From positions 62,001 through 126,000 of the forward strand of contig DASVTR010000024.1 of NCBI GenBank assembly GCA_036387475.1: a stretch of DNA of 64,000 bases, read 5' to 3'. Every line of letters begins with the position of its first letter. The first letter of the stretch is position 1. This document shows positions 1-8,314 of the stretch, in pieces. Source of the stretch: DASVTR01 sp036387475. GTDB taxonomy: Bacteria > Acidobacteriota > Blastocatellia > Pyrinomonadales > Pyrinomonadaceae. Under the pieces are notes generated by a model. That model was not told the DNA's origin and did no database searches. It saw only the letters and a list, made by a program, of their open reading frames with translations. The translations under genes were made by a program, and so were the position numbers.

Positions 1-634
1 TGCGTTCATAGACTTCATCAATCGAAAGCTCTGTCGAATCTATGACGATGGCGTCGGGCGCGATGGCGAGCGGCGAATCTGCGCGGGTCGAATCCCTGCG
101 GTCGCGCGTGTTGATGTCGGCGAGGGTCTCTTCGTAGGTCGCGTCGCGCTCGCGCAGGCGGTCTTCTTCGTAGCGGCGCGCGGCGCGAGCCTCCGGCCCG
201 GCGGTGAGAAAAAACTTGATGTCGGCGTCTGGAAAAACGACCGTTCCGATGTCGCGACCTTCGAGCACGACGCCGCCTTCTTGCCCTCCCATCTCGCGTT
301 GCCGTTTGACCAGTATCCGTCGCACTTCTGGAATAGTAGAGATGACGGATGACGTGTGTGTGACATCCTCGTTGCGTATTTCATCGGAGACGTTGCGCCC
401 GTCGAGCAGCACCTGCAAAGAATCCGGGTCGCCTGCGAGCGCAAGCTGCGCGCGTTCTGCGACAGCCGCGACCGCTGCCGCGTCAGAAACGCTAACGCCG
501 GATTCGAGGACGGCCAGCGCAACGGCGCGATACATCGCACCCGTGTCAATGTAAAGCAGGTTCAGAGACCGCGCCAGCATTCGTCCGAGCGTTGATTTGC
601 CTGCGCCCGATGGGCCGTCAATTGCGATAATCAT
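1..634 (-). CDS. cmk: Cytidylate kinase, 3' end cut by window
   Basis: Phosphorylates CMP and dCMP with ATP in the cytosol for nucleotide supply. The translation starts MIIAIDGPSGAGKSTLGRML, a P-loop typical of Cmk, followed by the conserved YIDTGAMYRAVAL substrate segment. Near the window edge it reads APDAIVIDSTELSIDEVYER, which matches the C-terminal part of the family, so probably only 10-20 residues are missing. The ATG at 634-632 is chosen because the P-loop follows at once, as in other Cmk proteins. It lies downstream of the threonine aldolase gene on the same strand, with a heptad palindrome between them. Identity is clear; the stop codon is outside the window. Confidence 0.95.
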   Translation of the reverse strand, partial: MIIAIDGPSGAGKSTLGRMLARSLNLLYIDTGAMYRAVALAVLESGVSVSDAAAVAAVAERAQLALAGDPDSLQVLLDGRNVSDEIRNEDVTHTSSVISTIPEVRRILVKRQREMGGQEGGVVLEGRDIGTVVFPDADIKFFLTAGPEARAARRYEEDRLRERDATYEETLADINTRDRRDSTRADSPLAIAPDAIVIDSTELSIDEVYER

Positions 635-757
635 AGTCAGTAACCAGTAGTCAGTAATCAGCAGTCAGTCATCGGGAATAATCGAATCAGCCATCAGCCG
701 GAATCTTTCACCAATTATCTTTAGACTGATAATTGATTACTGACTACTGATTACTTT
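635..757. repeat. Heptad palindromic element E1
   Basis: The left arm (635-676) is a run of 7-nt words like GTCAGTA, ACCAGTA, GTCAGTA, ATCAGCA. The right arm (about 728-757) carries the complementary words TGATTACTGACTACTGATTA. The loop is about 50 nt. The right arm overlaps the last codons of the threonine aldolase gene. Confidence 0.8.
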
Positions 758-1774
758 TTTCATTTCGCGCAGCGCAGTCTCAATGTCTGCGCGCGAGACG
801 TCGTAGTGCGTGACCATTCGTATCGAAGTGCCGAAGCCGGAAGCGAGTATGCCGCGCTCTGCGAGCCGCGCGCAGATTGCATCAGCCGCCAGCCTTGTCT
901 CCGAGACATCGAAGATGACGATGTTCGTCCGCACCTTTTCAGGATCAATGCTCATGCCGGGAAGTTCCGCAAGGCCGCGTGCGAGCAATTGTGCGTTCTC
1001 GTGATCTTCATGAAGGCGCGCCGGCGTTTCTTCCAGCGCGACGAGACAAGCGGCGGCCAGCACACCGGCCTGCCGCATCCCTCCGCCCAGGAGCTTACGC
1101 CAGCGTCTTGCTTCTTCGATAAAGCCACGCGTGCCGAGCAGCATCGAGCCGACCGGCGCGCCCAGGCCCTTTGACAAACAGAACATCACGGAATCAACGG
1201 GGCTTGCGAGCGCGGCGACCGATTCATTGAGCGCGACGCTTGCGTTAAAGATGCGCGCGCCGTCCAGATGCACAGGCAGTTTCAAAGCATGAGCGCGCTC
1301 GCAAATCTCTTCCGTGCGTGAGCGCGGCATGACTGACCCGCCCGCGAGGTTGTGAGAATTTTCGAGCGCGACGAGGCCGGTCGGCGCAACGTAATAAGCG
1401 CCGCCCGTGTGTAACGCGCCTTCGATGTCGGCCCAACTGAGGATGCCGCTGCCGTCCTGGCTTTTCACGGGCCGCGCCAGCGTTCCCGAAATCGCGGACA
1501 TCGCAGCCATTTCATAATTGAAGATGTGGCCGCGCTCTTCGATAATGACTTCCGTGCCGGGACGCGTGTGCAGTTTGACGGCAATCTGGTTGCCCATCGA
1601 GCCGGTCGGCACGAAGAGCGCCGCTTCCTTTCCGAAAATTTCCGCCGCCCGCTCCTGCAAGCGATTGACGGTCGGGTCTTCGCCGTACACGTCATCGCCC
1701 ACCTCCGCCTCCGCCATCGCGCGGCGCATCGCAGGTGTCGGCTTCGTCACAGTATCGCTTCGTAAATCAATCAT
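737..1774 (-). CDS. ltaE: Low-specificity L-threonine aldolase
   Basis: PLP-dependent enzyme that cleaves L-threonine or L-allo-threonine to glycine and acetaldehyde. At 345 residues it has the normal family length. The N-terminus IDLRSDTVTKPT is the family signature, GDDVYGEDPT follows, and the PLP lysine is K202 in CLSKGLGAPVGS. The DGARIFNAS segment (171-179) supplies the cofactor-binding aspartate and arginine. Start is ATG at 1774. The last residues, VISSQ, are encoded by the right arm of repeat element E1, so the stop codon appears to have been moved by that repeat. It sits between hemW and cmk on the same strand, with repeat elements on both sides. Confidence 0.95.
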   Translation of the reverse strand: MIDLRSDTVTKPTPAMRRAMAEAEVGDDVYGEDPTVNRLQERAAEIFGKEAALFVPTGSMGNQIAVKLHTRPGTEVIIEERGHIFNYEMAAMSAISGTLARPVKSQDGSGILSWADIEGALHTGGAYYVAPTGLVALENSHNLAGGSVMPRSRTEEICERAHALKLPVHLDGARIFNASVALNESVAALASPVDSVMFCLSKGLGAPVGSMLLGTRGFIEEARRWRKLLGGGMRQAGVLAAACLVALEETPARLHEDHENAQLLARGLAELPGMSIDPEKVRTNIVIFDVSETRLAADAICARLAERGILASGFGTSIRMVTHYDVSRADIETALREMKKVISSQ

Positions 1775-1784
1775 AAGTAAAAAC

Positions 1785-1883
1785 GAAGTCAGGAGTCAGG
1801 AGTCAGAATTCAGAAGAAAAAATCAGAATGGGTTGCAGCCTCTTATTCTAGTTTGTGGATTGTGACTCCTGACTTCTGTTTCA
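1785..1883. repeat. Heptad palindromic element E2
   Basis: The left arm (1785-1818) repeats AGTCAGG, AGTCAGG, AGTCAGA, ATTCAGA. The right arm (1861-1880) is the complement, TGTGACTCCTGACTTCTG. The spacer core at 1829-1849 occurs again, exactly reverse-complemented, at 61139-61159 in element E19. Confidence 0.85.
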
Positions 1884-3017
1884 AATAAATGTCTCGAAGA
1901 CTTCATTGGAGAGCAGCGCGCCGGAGCGCGTGAGCTTTAATCTTTCGTCTTCAACTGAGATTAGGCCCGCCTCGCTTAGTCGGGCAAGGTCGGTGGCGTA
2001 GTCTGCTCTGAGGTCTCTGCCGAATCTGCGCTGATGCTGCGTTAGATTGACGCCGTGCATCAGGCGCAGGCCCAGGAAGATAGCTTCGGCTTGAGCTTCA
2101 CGCTCGTCGAGTTCGTTTATTTCGACTACGGTGCTGCTTCCCTCTTCCACGAGCGCAGTGTAGCGCGCGGCGTCGCGCTCGTTGGCCCAGCGGCGGCGCT
2201 CTCCGTCAAACGAGTGCGCGGAACAGCCGAAGCCGTAGACTGCTTCTCCCGTCCAGTATTTGGTGTTGTGCCTGGACTCGTAGCCGGGCAGGCAGAAGTT
2301 GGAAATCTCGTAATGCACATAGCCCGCACGAGCAGTCCTGTCAAGCATCAATTGATACATCTCTGCCGCTATGTCGTCATCGGGTCGCGGCTGTTGCCCG
2401 CGCCTGATCTGCTCTGCGAGCGGCGTGCTGTCGTGAACTTCGAGCAGATAGAGCGAGAGATGTTCCGGGCGAAGCTGTAAAGCTTCGTCCAGATTGTGCG
2501 ACCAAGCGCGGAGCGTCTGCGCTGGAAGTCCTGCGATGAGGTCAAAGCTGACGTTTATAAATCCTGCATCGCGTAGATAGAGAATTGTCTGTCTGACATC
2601 GGCGGCGGTGTGGCGGCGTCCGAGGCGTTGCAGTTCGCTATCGTCGAAGGTCTGCGCGCCGAAGCTCGCGCGGTTAACGCCGAGGCGTGCGAACTCGCGC
2701 AGGATTTTCGGTGTCAGCGTGCCGGGGTTCATCTCCATCGTTACTTCCGCATCCGGCTCAACGCGAAAGCGCTCGCGCACAGCCTTGAGCAGTCGCTCAA
2801 CCTGAGCAGAATTGAGCAGGGAGGGAGTGCCGCCGCCAAAGTAAATAGTATCGACTGCTGCCGATTCTTCAATCGCGGAGAATATTGCGATCTCTCGCGC
2901 TACCGCCGCGACGTAGCGCTCGGCCAGCGCGCCGTCGTAAATTCCGGTGGCGAAATCGCAGTAAGAGCAACGCGTACGACAAAAAGGGATGTGTATGTAG
3001 ATTCCTGCGCGCTTCAT
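1881..3017 (-). CDS. hemW: HemW-like radical SAM protein
   Basis: Member of the oxygen-independent coproporphyrinogen oxidase-like family. Characterised HemW proteins act as heme chaperones rather than oxidases. The radical SAM cluster motif is near the N-terminus: C13, C17 and C20 in PFCRTRCSYCDF. The SAM-binding glycine stretch FGGGTPSLL follows, then the family segment GVNRASFGAQTFDD and the HemW C-terminal wing (LTRSGALLSNEVFETFI). Length is 378 residues, as usual. Start ATG is at 3017. The cysteine usually seen in coproporphyrinogen oxidase HemN ahead of the motif is absent, which favours HemW. Divergently transcribed from the Gly/Ser-rich gene. Confidence 0.93.
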   Translation of the reverse strand: MKRAGIYIHIPFCRTRCSYCDFATGIYDGALAERYVAAVAREIAIFSAIEESAAVDTIYFGGGTPSLLNSAQVERLLKAVRERFRVEPDAEVTMEMNPGTLTPKILREFARLGVNRASFGAQTFDDSELQRLGRRHTAADVRQTILYLRDAGFINVSFDLIAGLPAQTLRAWSHNLDEALQLRPEHLSLYLLEVHDSTPLAEQIRRGQQPRPDDDIAAEMYQLMLDRTARAGYVHYEISNFCLPGYESRHNTKYWTGEAVYGFGCSAHSFDGERRRWANERDAARYTALVEEGSSTVVEINELDEREAQAEAIFLGLRLMHGVNLTQHQRRFGRDLRADYATDLARLSEAGLISVEDERLKLTRSGALLSNEVFETFI

Positions 3018-3249
3018 TGTAGACGCGAGATTATAGCACGCGAGGAATGAACAAGCCCCGCAAGCGAAATCGAGAGCGCGTCGGCAGAGATGATTTGCAT
3101 ACGCTTAAATCGCATGGATGTATCGTTTTGTTCGGCGGGTGTGGTGTCCGCTGACAGTCTCGCTTCAATAATTACGGACATTTGAACGAAGCCGGAAGAC
3201 TGCTCTAAAGCGGCATAATAATTGATTACTGGCAAGGTACAACTCTTAG

Positions 3250-3264
3250 CTTGTCAATGACAAG
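3250..3264. promoter_or_regulatory. 15-bp palindrome, possible operator
   Basis: CTTGTCA-A-TGACAAG is a perfect inverted repeat with 7-bp arms. It lies about 105 bases upstream of the Gly/Ser-rich gene. The size and symmetry suit a dimeric repressor or activator site, but no regulator can be named. Confidence 0.45.
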
Positions 3265-3275
3265 AGCAAGTCAAC

Positions 3276-3325
3276 AATGAACACTGTCGTTTTACTGGTA
3301 AAACGACGCGTTCTACGTGTTCATT
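3276..3325 (+). promoter_or_regulatory. Two-part stem in leader of Gly/Ser-rich gene
   Basis: A perfect 10-bp inner stem (3286-3295 with 3298-3307; GTCGTTTTAC and GTAAAACGAC, 2-nt gap) sits inside a perfect 9-bp outer stem (3276-3284 AATGAACAC with 3317-3325 GTGTTCATT). The bulge is one-sided, 1 nt against 9 nt. It lies 44 bases before the start codon and leaves the ribosome site free. It could be an RNA leader structure or a nested DNA operator. Confidence 0.55.
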
Positions 3326-3368
3326 TAACAAGCAATACACCTGACAAAAATCAAAAGGAGAACCAACC

Positions 3369-3986
3369 ATGATAGACAACGATCAAGGGACAGGCGGCGG
3401 TAGCGGTTCTGGCAGCGGCGGCTCGTCGGGCGGCGGCAGCGGTTCGGGCGGTGGTTCGGGCAGCGGTGGCGGCGGCGGGTCAACCGGCGGTGGTGGTGGC
3501 GCTGGCGGCGGCGGTGGAACCGGCGGCAGCGGCGGTGGTCAGTCCGGTGGCAGCGGCGGTAGTGGCGGCTCATCTGGCGGCTCCGGTGGTGGTAGTGGTA
3601 GCGGCGCTGGCGGTGGTGCTGGCTCTCCGGGCGGCCCCGGTGGTAGCACTGGCGGTAGCGGCTCCGGCGGTTCGTCCGGCGGTGGTGGCGGCTCTAGCTC
3701 AGGCGGCGGAGGCGGCGCTGGTGGCGGTAGCGGTTCGGGTGGCGGCGGCGGTCAGGACGACGACGAAGGCGGCGGATCAAGCGGCGGCGGCGGTGGTCAG
3801 TCCGGTGGCGGCGCAGGCGGTGGTAGCGGAAGTGGCGGCGCTGGCGGCGGCGGTGGAGCTGGCGGCTCTTCGGGTGGCGGTAGCGGCGGCGGTTACGGCG
3901 GCACGTCCGGTGGTAGCGGCGGCGGCGGTGGCGGTCAGTCGGGCGGCGGCTCCGGTGGCTCCGGCGGTAGTGGCGGCGGACAATAA
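3369..3986 (+). CDS. Gly/Ser-rich low-complexity protein
   Basis: A 205-residue protein that is almost entirely glycine and serine after a short non-repetitive start (MIDNDQGT). Rare Ala, Thr, Gln, Pro and one Tyr are scattered through it, and one acidic patch, QDDDE, lies at 129-133. It has no signal peptide, hydrophobic segment or cysteine. Evidence that it is a real gene: a strong AAAGGAG site 8 bases before ATG 3369, a structured leader, and a strong terminator 60 bases after its TAA. Glycine codons are mixed (GGC, GGT, GGA), so it is not a simple DNA triplet repeat. Other frames are also open because of the composition, but only this one has an initiation site. It may be a structural or matrix-forming disordered protein; the function is unknown. 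Confidence 0.75.
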   Translation: MIDNDQGTGGGSGSGSGGSSGGGSGSGGGSGSGGGGGSTGGGGGAGGGGGTGGSGGGQSGGSGGSGGSSGGSGGGSGSGAGGGAGSPGGPGGSTGGSGSGGSSGGGGGSSSGGGGGAGGGSGSGGGGGQDDDEGGGSSGGGGGQSGGGAGGGSGSGGAGGGGGAGGSSGGGSGGGYGGTSGGSGGGGGGQSGGGSGGSGGSGGGQ

Positions 3987-4046
3987 CGTTGCGCTTCGAG
4001 TTTGTCGCTTAAAAGCTCAACGCTACTTTCTTAACTCTTAATCAAC

Positions 4047-4086
4047 AAACGCGCGGTGACGAAATAAAATCGTCGCCGCGCGTTTT
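4047..4086. terminator. Strong hairpin terminator, probably bidirectional
   Basis: AAACGCGCGGTGACGA (4047-4062) pairs with TCGTCGCCGCGCGTTT (4070-4085), with one G-U pair and a 7-nt A/T loop. T-runs flank both outer sides, so it can end both the Gly/Ser-rich gene and the convergent dipeptidase gene. Confidence 0.85.
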
Positions 4087-4101
4087 GACTATCAAGGCAG
4101 A

Positions 4102-5418
4102 CTATCTCTGTGATTGGCCCAAGCGGCGGAGGCTGCCATCGCCGCTGATGTGATTGTTTGTGCTGCGCGCGACGCGCTCGGCTGCGGCGAAGGCGCGCAG
4201 AAAGTTTTCGCCCAGCACTTTGCGTATATCTTTTTCGGTATAGCCGCGCTTTAAGAGTTCGTAGGTGATGTTTGGAAGTTGCGCGACATCTTCCATTCCG
4301 ACGGGGAGACTCGGCACGCCGTCGAAGTCCGAACCCAGCCCGACGTGGTCAATGCCAGCGACTTTCGCTATGTGGTCTATGTGGTCAATCAACACGGAGA
4401 GCGGCACGGGCGGCAACGGATTAGCGTCGTAGAGTTTCTTTTGTTCTTCCGCCAGCCTCTTCGGCTCGCCTTTGTATTGCTCAGCGAGCGCGTCCAACTG
4501 CGGCTTCAAACGTGCATCGCGCGCTCGATCCGCGTCCAAGTGTTTCTGGTCTATGAACGACGGGTAGAAATTGACCATCACGACGCCGCCGTTCTTTGCG
4601 ATGCGACGCAGCAGTGCGTCGTTGATGTTGCGCGGGTGATTGTTGAGCGCCTGTGCTGAGGAATGCGAAGCGATAATCGGCGCTGTAGATATATCAAGCA
4701 CGTCGGCCATCGTCTTATCCGAGACGTGCGAGACATCAACCAGCATTCCCAGCCGGTTCATCTCACGCACGACCTCCTTGCCGAAATCCGTCAGCCCGTT
4801 ATGCCGTGCCTCGTCGCGCGCAGAGTCGGCCCAGTCGTTAGTGTTGTTGTGCGTCAGCGTCATGTAGCGGACGCCCAGGCGGTAGAAGTCGCGCAGCGCG
4901 AAAAGCGAATTCTCAATCGCATGACCGCCTTCGATGCCCATTAACGCTGCGATCTTTCCGGCCTTCTTCGCACGCCGTATGTCTGCGACGGTTGTCGCCA
5001 TCAACAGTTGGTCTGGATAGCGTTCAGCGGCGCGATAGACGACATCAATTTGCTCTAACGCGCGGCGCGCCGAGCCGCCCTCCTTGACATATTTCTTATC
5101 CACATAAACAGAGAAGAATTCTCCGGTCAGGCCGCCCTGCTTCATCCGCGCAAGGTCTGTGTGGTACTTGCCGACGCTGGATGTGCCGAGCTCGTAATCG
5201 TCGTCAATCATCATCGAGGTAATGTCGTTGTGCGTATCGACGACGATTGATTTGCGATGAATCCGTTGCGCTTCTCGCCAGAGACGCTCGTCGCGCGGCG
5301 GCGTAGTAGATTGCTGGCCCGTACCGGGCGCGATGGTCTGTGGCCGTGAAAGCGTGCTGAAGGAAACGAGCAACAGTAGTGCGAGCGCTATGCGTTGCGA
5401 AAATCTCTGTCTGTTCAT
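4102..5418 (-). CDS. Secreted membrane-dipeptidase family (M19) peptidase
   Basis: Zinc dipeptidase of the renal dipeptidase family, predicted to cleave dipeptides outside the cytoplasm. A signal peptide covers about residues 1-27 (ALALLLLVSFSTLSRPQ). Metal ligands are visible: H63 and D65 in VVDTHNDI, the glutamate in MGIEGGHAIE, and histidines in LVDVSHVSDK and IIASHSSAQALNNHPRN. The C-terminal block GLGSDFDG and the GGNFLR-like end (KVLGENFLRAF) are typical. Length is 438 residues. Start ATG 5418 gives a good signal peptide. It converges with the Gly/Ser-rich gene across a shared terminator. Confidence 0.93.
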   Translation of the reverse strand: MNRQRFSQRIALALLLLVSFSTLSRPQTIAPGTGQQSTTPPRDERLWREAQRIHRKSIVVDTHNDITSMMIDDDYELGTSSVGKYHTDLARMKQGGLTGEFFSVYVDKKYVKEGGSARRALEQIDVVYRAAERYPDQLLMATTVADIRRAKKAGKIAALMGIEGGHAIENSLFALRDFYRLGVRYMTLTHNNTNDWADSARDEARHNGLTDFGKEVVREMNRLGMLVDVSHVSDKTMADVLDISTAPIIASHSSAQALNNHPRNINDALLRRIAKNGGVVMVNFYPSFIDQKHLDADRARDARLKPQLDALAEQYKGEPKRLAEEQKKLYDANPLPPVPLSVLIDHIDHIAKVAGIDHVGLGSDFDGVPSLPVGMEDVAQLPNITYELLKRGYTEKDIRKVLGENFLRAFAAAERVARSTNNHISGDGSLRRLGQSQR

Positions 5419-5565
5419 CTGCTATGGCTGTTCGGTCTCAAAAGAAGATGTTAGAGATTTCAGCTTACTGCAAGAATGAGCCTTCGGACAACTCCTCAAC
5501 TGTCGGTTAACGGCCAGTCCTAACGAGTAGATTTGGAGTAGTAGATAAAAGCGTTTCACGCTGGA

Positions 5566-5659
5566 GGCGCGAAGAACAGAAAAACCGCAAGGCGCAAAGA
5601 AGACCGTAAAACTTCTTCTTTGCGCCTTCCGCCTTTTGTTTCTTTGCGCCTTTGCGTGA
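5566..5659. repeat. Heptad palindromic element E3
   Basis: The left arm (5566-5607) has CCGCAAG and GCGCAAAG-type words. The right arm (5612-5659) has CTTTGCGCC and CTTTGCG words complementary to it. A minus-strand open frame at 5422-5688 is only a translation of this element. Confidence 0.75.
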
Positions 5660-5701
5660 ACTTGTCTATTGAGTGAAACTACCCGCACCCTGCGGTCTGA
5701 T

Positions 5702-6586
5702 TCAGCAGCCGACTGTGTGAAACTCGCCGACCTCTCGCACCAGCTTGCCCTTTTTGGCTTGAGACGAGAGGAAGAGCTTCTTTAGTGATACATTGTAGTG
5801 ATAGCTGACCTGAACGTAGAGGTCTAGTTTGTTGTCGCCGTCCATATCACCGGCCCAGAGCAGTTGCCAGTAAGCTTCAGCAGGCCCGCCCTTACCGCCG
5901 AGGTCGTAGAGCACCTGTTTGGTTTCATCATCTTTAGTGAGGACGAGCTTTGCGTCGCTGAAACTAATGTACGGCTCGCGGCTCGTATCCTTCGTGACAA
6001 CGTCGAGGCTGTAGACAGACCCGCCGAGGGGAAATTCAACAGCCATAGTGGTCGGCAGATGCAACGTTCCGTTGAAGACAGTGCTGACGGGGCCGGGCTG
6101 CAAGCCCTTCGCGCCTTTGACGAGGAGGATGGGAATGGGTTGATGATTAACGCTCACACGCTTGCCCGTCTTCGCATGAGAATCGTCGCTGTCAACCATT
6201 TCGTCTTTGACAATTGCCACCGTCAGGATGGAATCAATCAGGAACGACCCCTTGTTCGTCAGGTACAGACCGAGCCAGCGCTCGCCCGTTCGCGCCTTAA
6301 CCTCGTCGCCGTGAAACTCGCCTGTTTCGAGCACACGCGCACTGTGGGGCGGACTCTCCGGCGGGTCCCAATCCTCCAATGATTCAACAGGCGTCGGCAC
6401 AGGCACAGCGACGTGCACAGGCGTGGAGACAGGCGGCGCTTCCGGCACTCTCATCTCGACGCGAACCTTTGCCGTCTTCCCTGCTTCAACTCGCCGGAAG
6501 ATTCGCGCCGCACCAACTGCCGCGACACCTACGACGAAGGCCAGCAGCGCCACAGCGTTTCTTGTCAATAACTTTCTCAGCTTCAT
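5702..6586 (-). CDS. Unknown envelope-anchored protein with FG-GAP-like end
   Basis: A 294-residue protein not assigned to a named family. It has an N-terminal hydrophobic segment (about 11-28, VALLAFVVGVAAVGAA), then a Pro/Val-rich linker (45-70), then a globular region outside the membrane. The C-terminal part contains AGDMDGDNKLDLYVQVSYHY, an Asp-rich calcium-binding style seen in FG-GAP/integrin-like and dockerin-like loops. The very last residue is Cys. Start ATG 6586. Repeat element E3 lies downstream and the lipoprotein gene is divergent. It may bind calcium or polysaccharide; this is inference. Confidence 0.7.
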   Translation of the reverse strand: MKLRKLLTRNAVALLAFVVGVAAVGAARIFRRVEAGKTAKVRVEMRVPEAPPVSTPVHVAVPVPTPVESLEDWDPPESPPHSARVLETGEFHGDEVKARTGERWLGLYLTNKGSFLIDSILTVAIVKDEMVDSDDSHAKTGKRVSVNHQPIPILLVKGAKGLQPGPVSTVFNGTLHLPTTMAVEFPLGGSVYSLDVVTKDTSREPYISFSDAKLVLTKDDETKQVLYDLGGKGGPAEAYWQLLWAGDMDGDNKLDLYVQVSYHYNVSLKKLFLSSQAKKGKLVREVGEFHTVGC

Positions 6587-6791
6587 CTTTACACCTCAAG
6601 CGGCTGCCCGCTAGCCATCCGTATCGTAAGACTGTCAAACGCAGAATTATTGCTCCGAAACAGTGTTAAGAGAGACGCGTGTACGAACGTCGTCGCTGCG
6701 TGCTTGCCCCTGCGCTGGCGGTGTTCATCCCGCGCTGCATGGCTGTGGCTGTCCACATTGACTGCTGGCTAAAGCGAGAATAAAAAGAGCC

Positions 6792-7454
6792 ATGACAACA
6801 CTGGCCCGGCGAGGACAGAACTGCAATGCGAGAGGCACAGCCGTCTACGGCTTGCTGCTCATTCTGCTGATACTATGTGGCTGTAGCTCGCCGCCTCCGA
6901 CTTCGCCAACAACGCCTCGGCCAGCCGGAAACACTCAGGTCGCCATTCAACCACTGCAAAGTGAGTTGCCGGTTAAGCCAGTATCGGTTCTTGAATTTAT
7001 CAAGGGGCTGAATCTTTTTGACGAGAATGATAAGGCCGCGATGCTCAGGGCATGGAAGCGTGTGACTGATGACAGCAAGTACCGCGTAGCTCGTGCCGAT
7101 GACTTTAGAATTCCCGAACGGTTTAAGAAGGAATCCTATTGGAGCGATGTTGAGCACGCCCTTGAGAGACCATACATGTCTGGAGAGATGAACGGGAACT
7201 ACAACGACAATCTTGCCCTTCTCGCCGTAGACCAGACGAGGACAGACGCGGAGCGCTTTAGTATTATCCTCTTCATCGGGCGCGCGTCCAAAGCATACGA
7301 AGTCCACTGGCTGTATCGAGACAAAGATTTATCGAGATATACAATCAACCGTCATAGCGGAGACATCTACCTTCAAGAGTTCAGGGAAGATGGCACAAGC
7401 AGCGCTTGCGATATAGAGTGGGATAGCGGACTCAAAAACTACACTTGCAAATAA
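6792..7454 (+). CDS. Unknown lipoprotein
   Basis: A 220-residue protein with a lipoprotein signal: hydrophobic stretch LLLILLILCGC, where the cysteine follows a lipobox-like LILCGC, then a Pro/Thr/Ser-rich linker. The rest is a mixed alpha/beta sequence with no family I recognise. Start ATG 6792 gives a long n-region. No strong ribosome site is visible: a TTGACT hexamer (6758-6763) and a weak TAAAAA (6781-6786) with a 17-nt gap would place transcription start at about the ATG, so a leaderless message is possible. It is followed 27 bases later by the response regulator, so it may share the regulated unit of that signalling pair. Confidence 0.75.
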   Translation: MTTLARRGQNCNARGTAVYGLLLILLILCGCSSPPPTSPTTPRPAGNTQVAIQPLQSELPVKPVSVLEFIKGLNLFDENDKAAMLRAWKRVTDDSKYRVARADDFRIPERFKKESYWSDVEHALERPYMSGEMNGNYNDNLALLAVDQTRTDAERFSIILFIGRASKAYEVHWLYRDKDLSRYTINRHSGDIYLQEFREDGTSSACDIEWDSGLKNYTCK

Positions 7455-7481
7455 TGCTGAAGGGATATAATCAGTATTGAC

Positions 7482-8255
7482 ATGTCCATCCTGATTGCCG
7501 AAGACAACGTGGCGCAGCGTCGTTACCTGCGTGAGATTCTGGAACGTGAGTTTACCAGCCACGCGCCAGTCATAGAAGCCAGCGACGGCGAAGAGACGAT
7601 AGCGCGTGCGCTTGAGCACAGGCCGGAGCTATGCGTGCTCGACATACAGATGCCGAAGCTGTCTGGCGTGAAGGCGGCGCGGGCCATCTGGAAAGAGTTT
7701 CCGGCGGCGCGCATTATCTTCTGGACGCAGTTTCCGCACGAAATCTATATCAACGAGATACGCAAGATCATCAAGTCCGTCACGCCTCCGCCCGCCTACG
7801 GCTTTATACACAAGAACAACCCCGAATCGCGTTTTCTGCGCTTTGTCGCCGCCGTTTTGGAAGACGGCGCGGACATGATTGACCCGGCTTTCAAGGATTC
7901 CTTCAAGCGACCGCTCCTGACGGAGTTTGAAGCCGAAGCGCTCTACTATCTCGCGCTCGGACTCTCAAACTGGGCCATCGCGCGCAAGTGCAGTCTCTCT
8001 CTACGCGGCGTCGAGAGCCGTCTGGCAACGCTCTACGAAAAGCTCTTCGTCTCCATGCCCGAAGGCACGCCGCATGAGGCTTACGACAAGCTGGCCTACA
8101 ACGTCCGCACGCGCGCCTTCTTTGAAGCGCTGCGGCGCGGACTGCTCAACGCAGACGAGCTTGAAACAGCCTCGCATGACCTCGAAACGTGGATTGAGCG
8201 CGACCGCAAGCGCTACGTCTTAGAAGAGCAGAGCGGGCGCGGCGGCAAGCATTGA
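7482..8255 (+). CDS. Response regulator, REC plus degenerate NarL-type output
   Basis: A 257-residue two-component response regulator. REC domain at 1-125: acidic pocket E7-D8, phospho-acceptor D54 in LCVLDIQMPKLSG, threonine/tryptophan in FWTQ and a KNN-type lysine in FIHKNN. The second half resembles a LuxR/NarL helix-turn-helix (LTEFEAEALYYLALGLSNWAI through RGVESRLATLYEKL) but is divergent, and a further helical tail follows to residue 257. It lies upstream of the large propeller histidine kinase in the same direction, so it is the likely partner. A LuxR-type DNA-binding role is expected, but the divergence leaves room for another output. Confidence 0.88.
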   Translation: MSILIAEDNVAQRRYLREILEREFTSHAPVIEASDGEETIARALEHRPELCVLDIQMPKLSGVKAARAIWKEFPAARIIFWTQFPHEIYINEIRKIIKSVTPPPAYGFIHKNNPESRFLRFVAAVLEDGADMIDPAFKDSFKRPLLTEFEAEALYYLALGLSNWAIARKCSLSLRGVESRLATLYEKLFVSMPEGTPHEAYDKLAYNVRTRAFFEALRRGLLNADELETASHDLETWIERDRKRYVLEEQSGRGGKH

Positions 8256-8314
8256 ATATCAACATGGTTGGTGAGTAATCGAGAATGATTGTGCCCTGTT
8301 AATTGGAGACAGTA

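Larger units (their letters stand above)
3018..3368. other. Divergent intergenic region
   Basis: A 351-base gap between hemW (minus) and the Gly/Ser-rich gene (plus). It holds a 15-bp palindrome and a two-part stem, listed separately, and an AAAGGAG ribosome site at 3354-3360. An open frame of 73 codons on the minus strand here has no ribosome site or recognisable content. No clear sigma-70 promoter could be assigned. Confidence 0.6.

Noticed and set aside
3014..3235. 73-codon open frame overlapping the hemW start
   Set aside because: No ribosome site, no family resemblance, and it overlaps the start of a clear gene.
3451..4041. 196-codon Ala/Val-rich frame overlapping the Gly/Ser gene
   Set aside because: A shifted reading of the same Gly-rich codons; lacks a ribosome site, whereas the Gly/Ser frame has AAAGGAG.
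5422..5688. 88-codon minus-strand open frame
   Set aside because: It translates repeat element E3; the charged HAKAQRNKRRKAQRR part is the heptad word, with no ribosome site.
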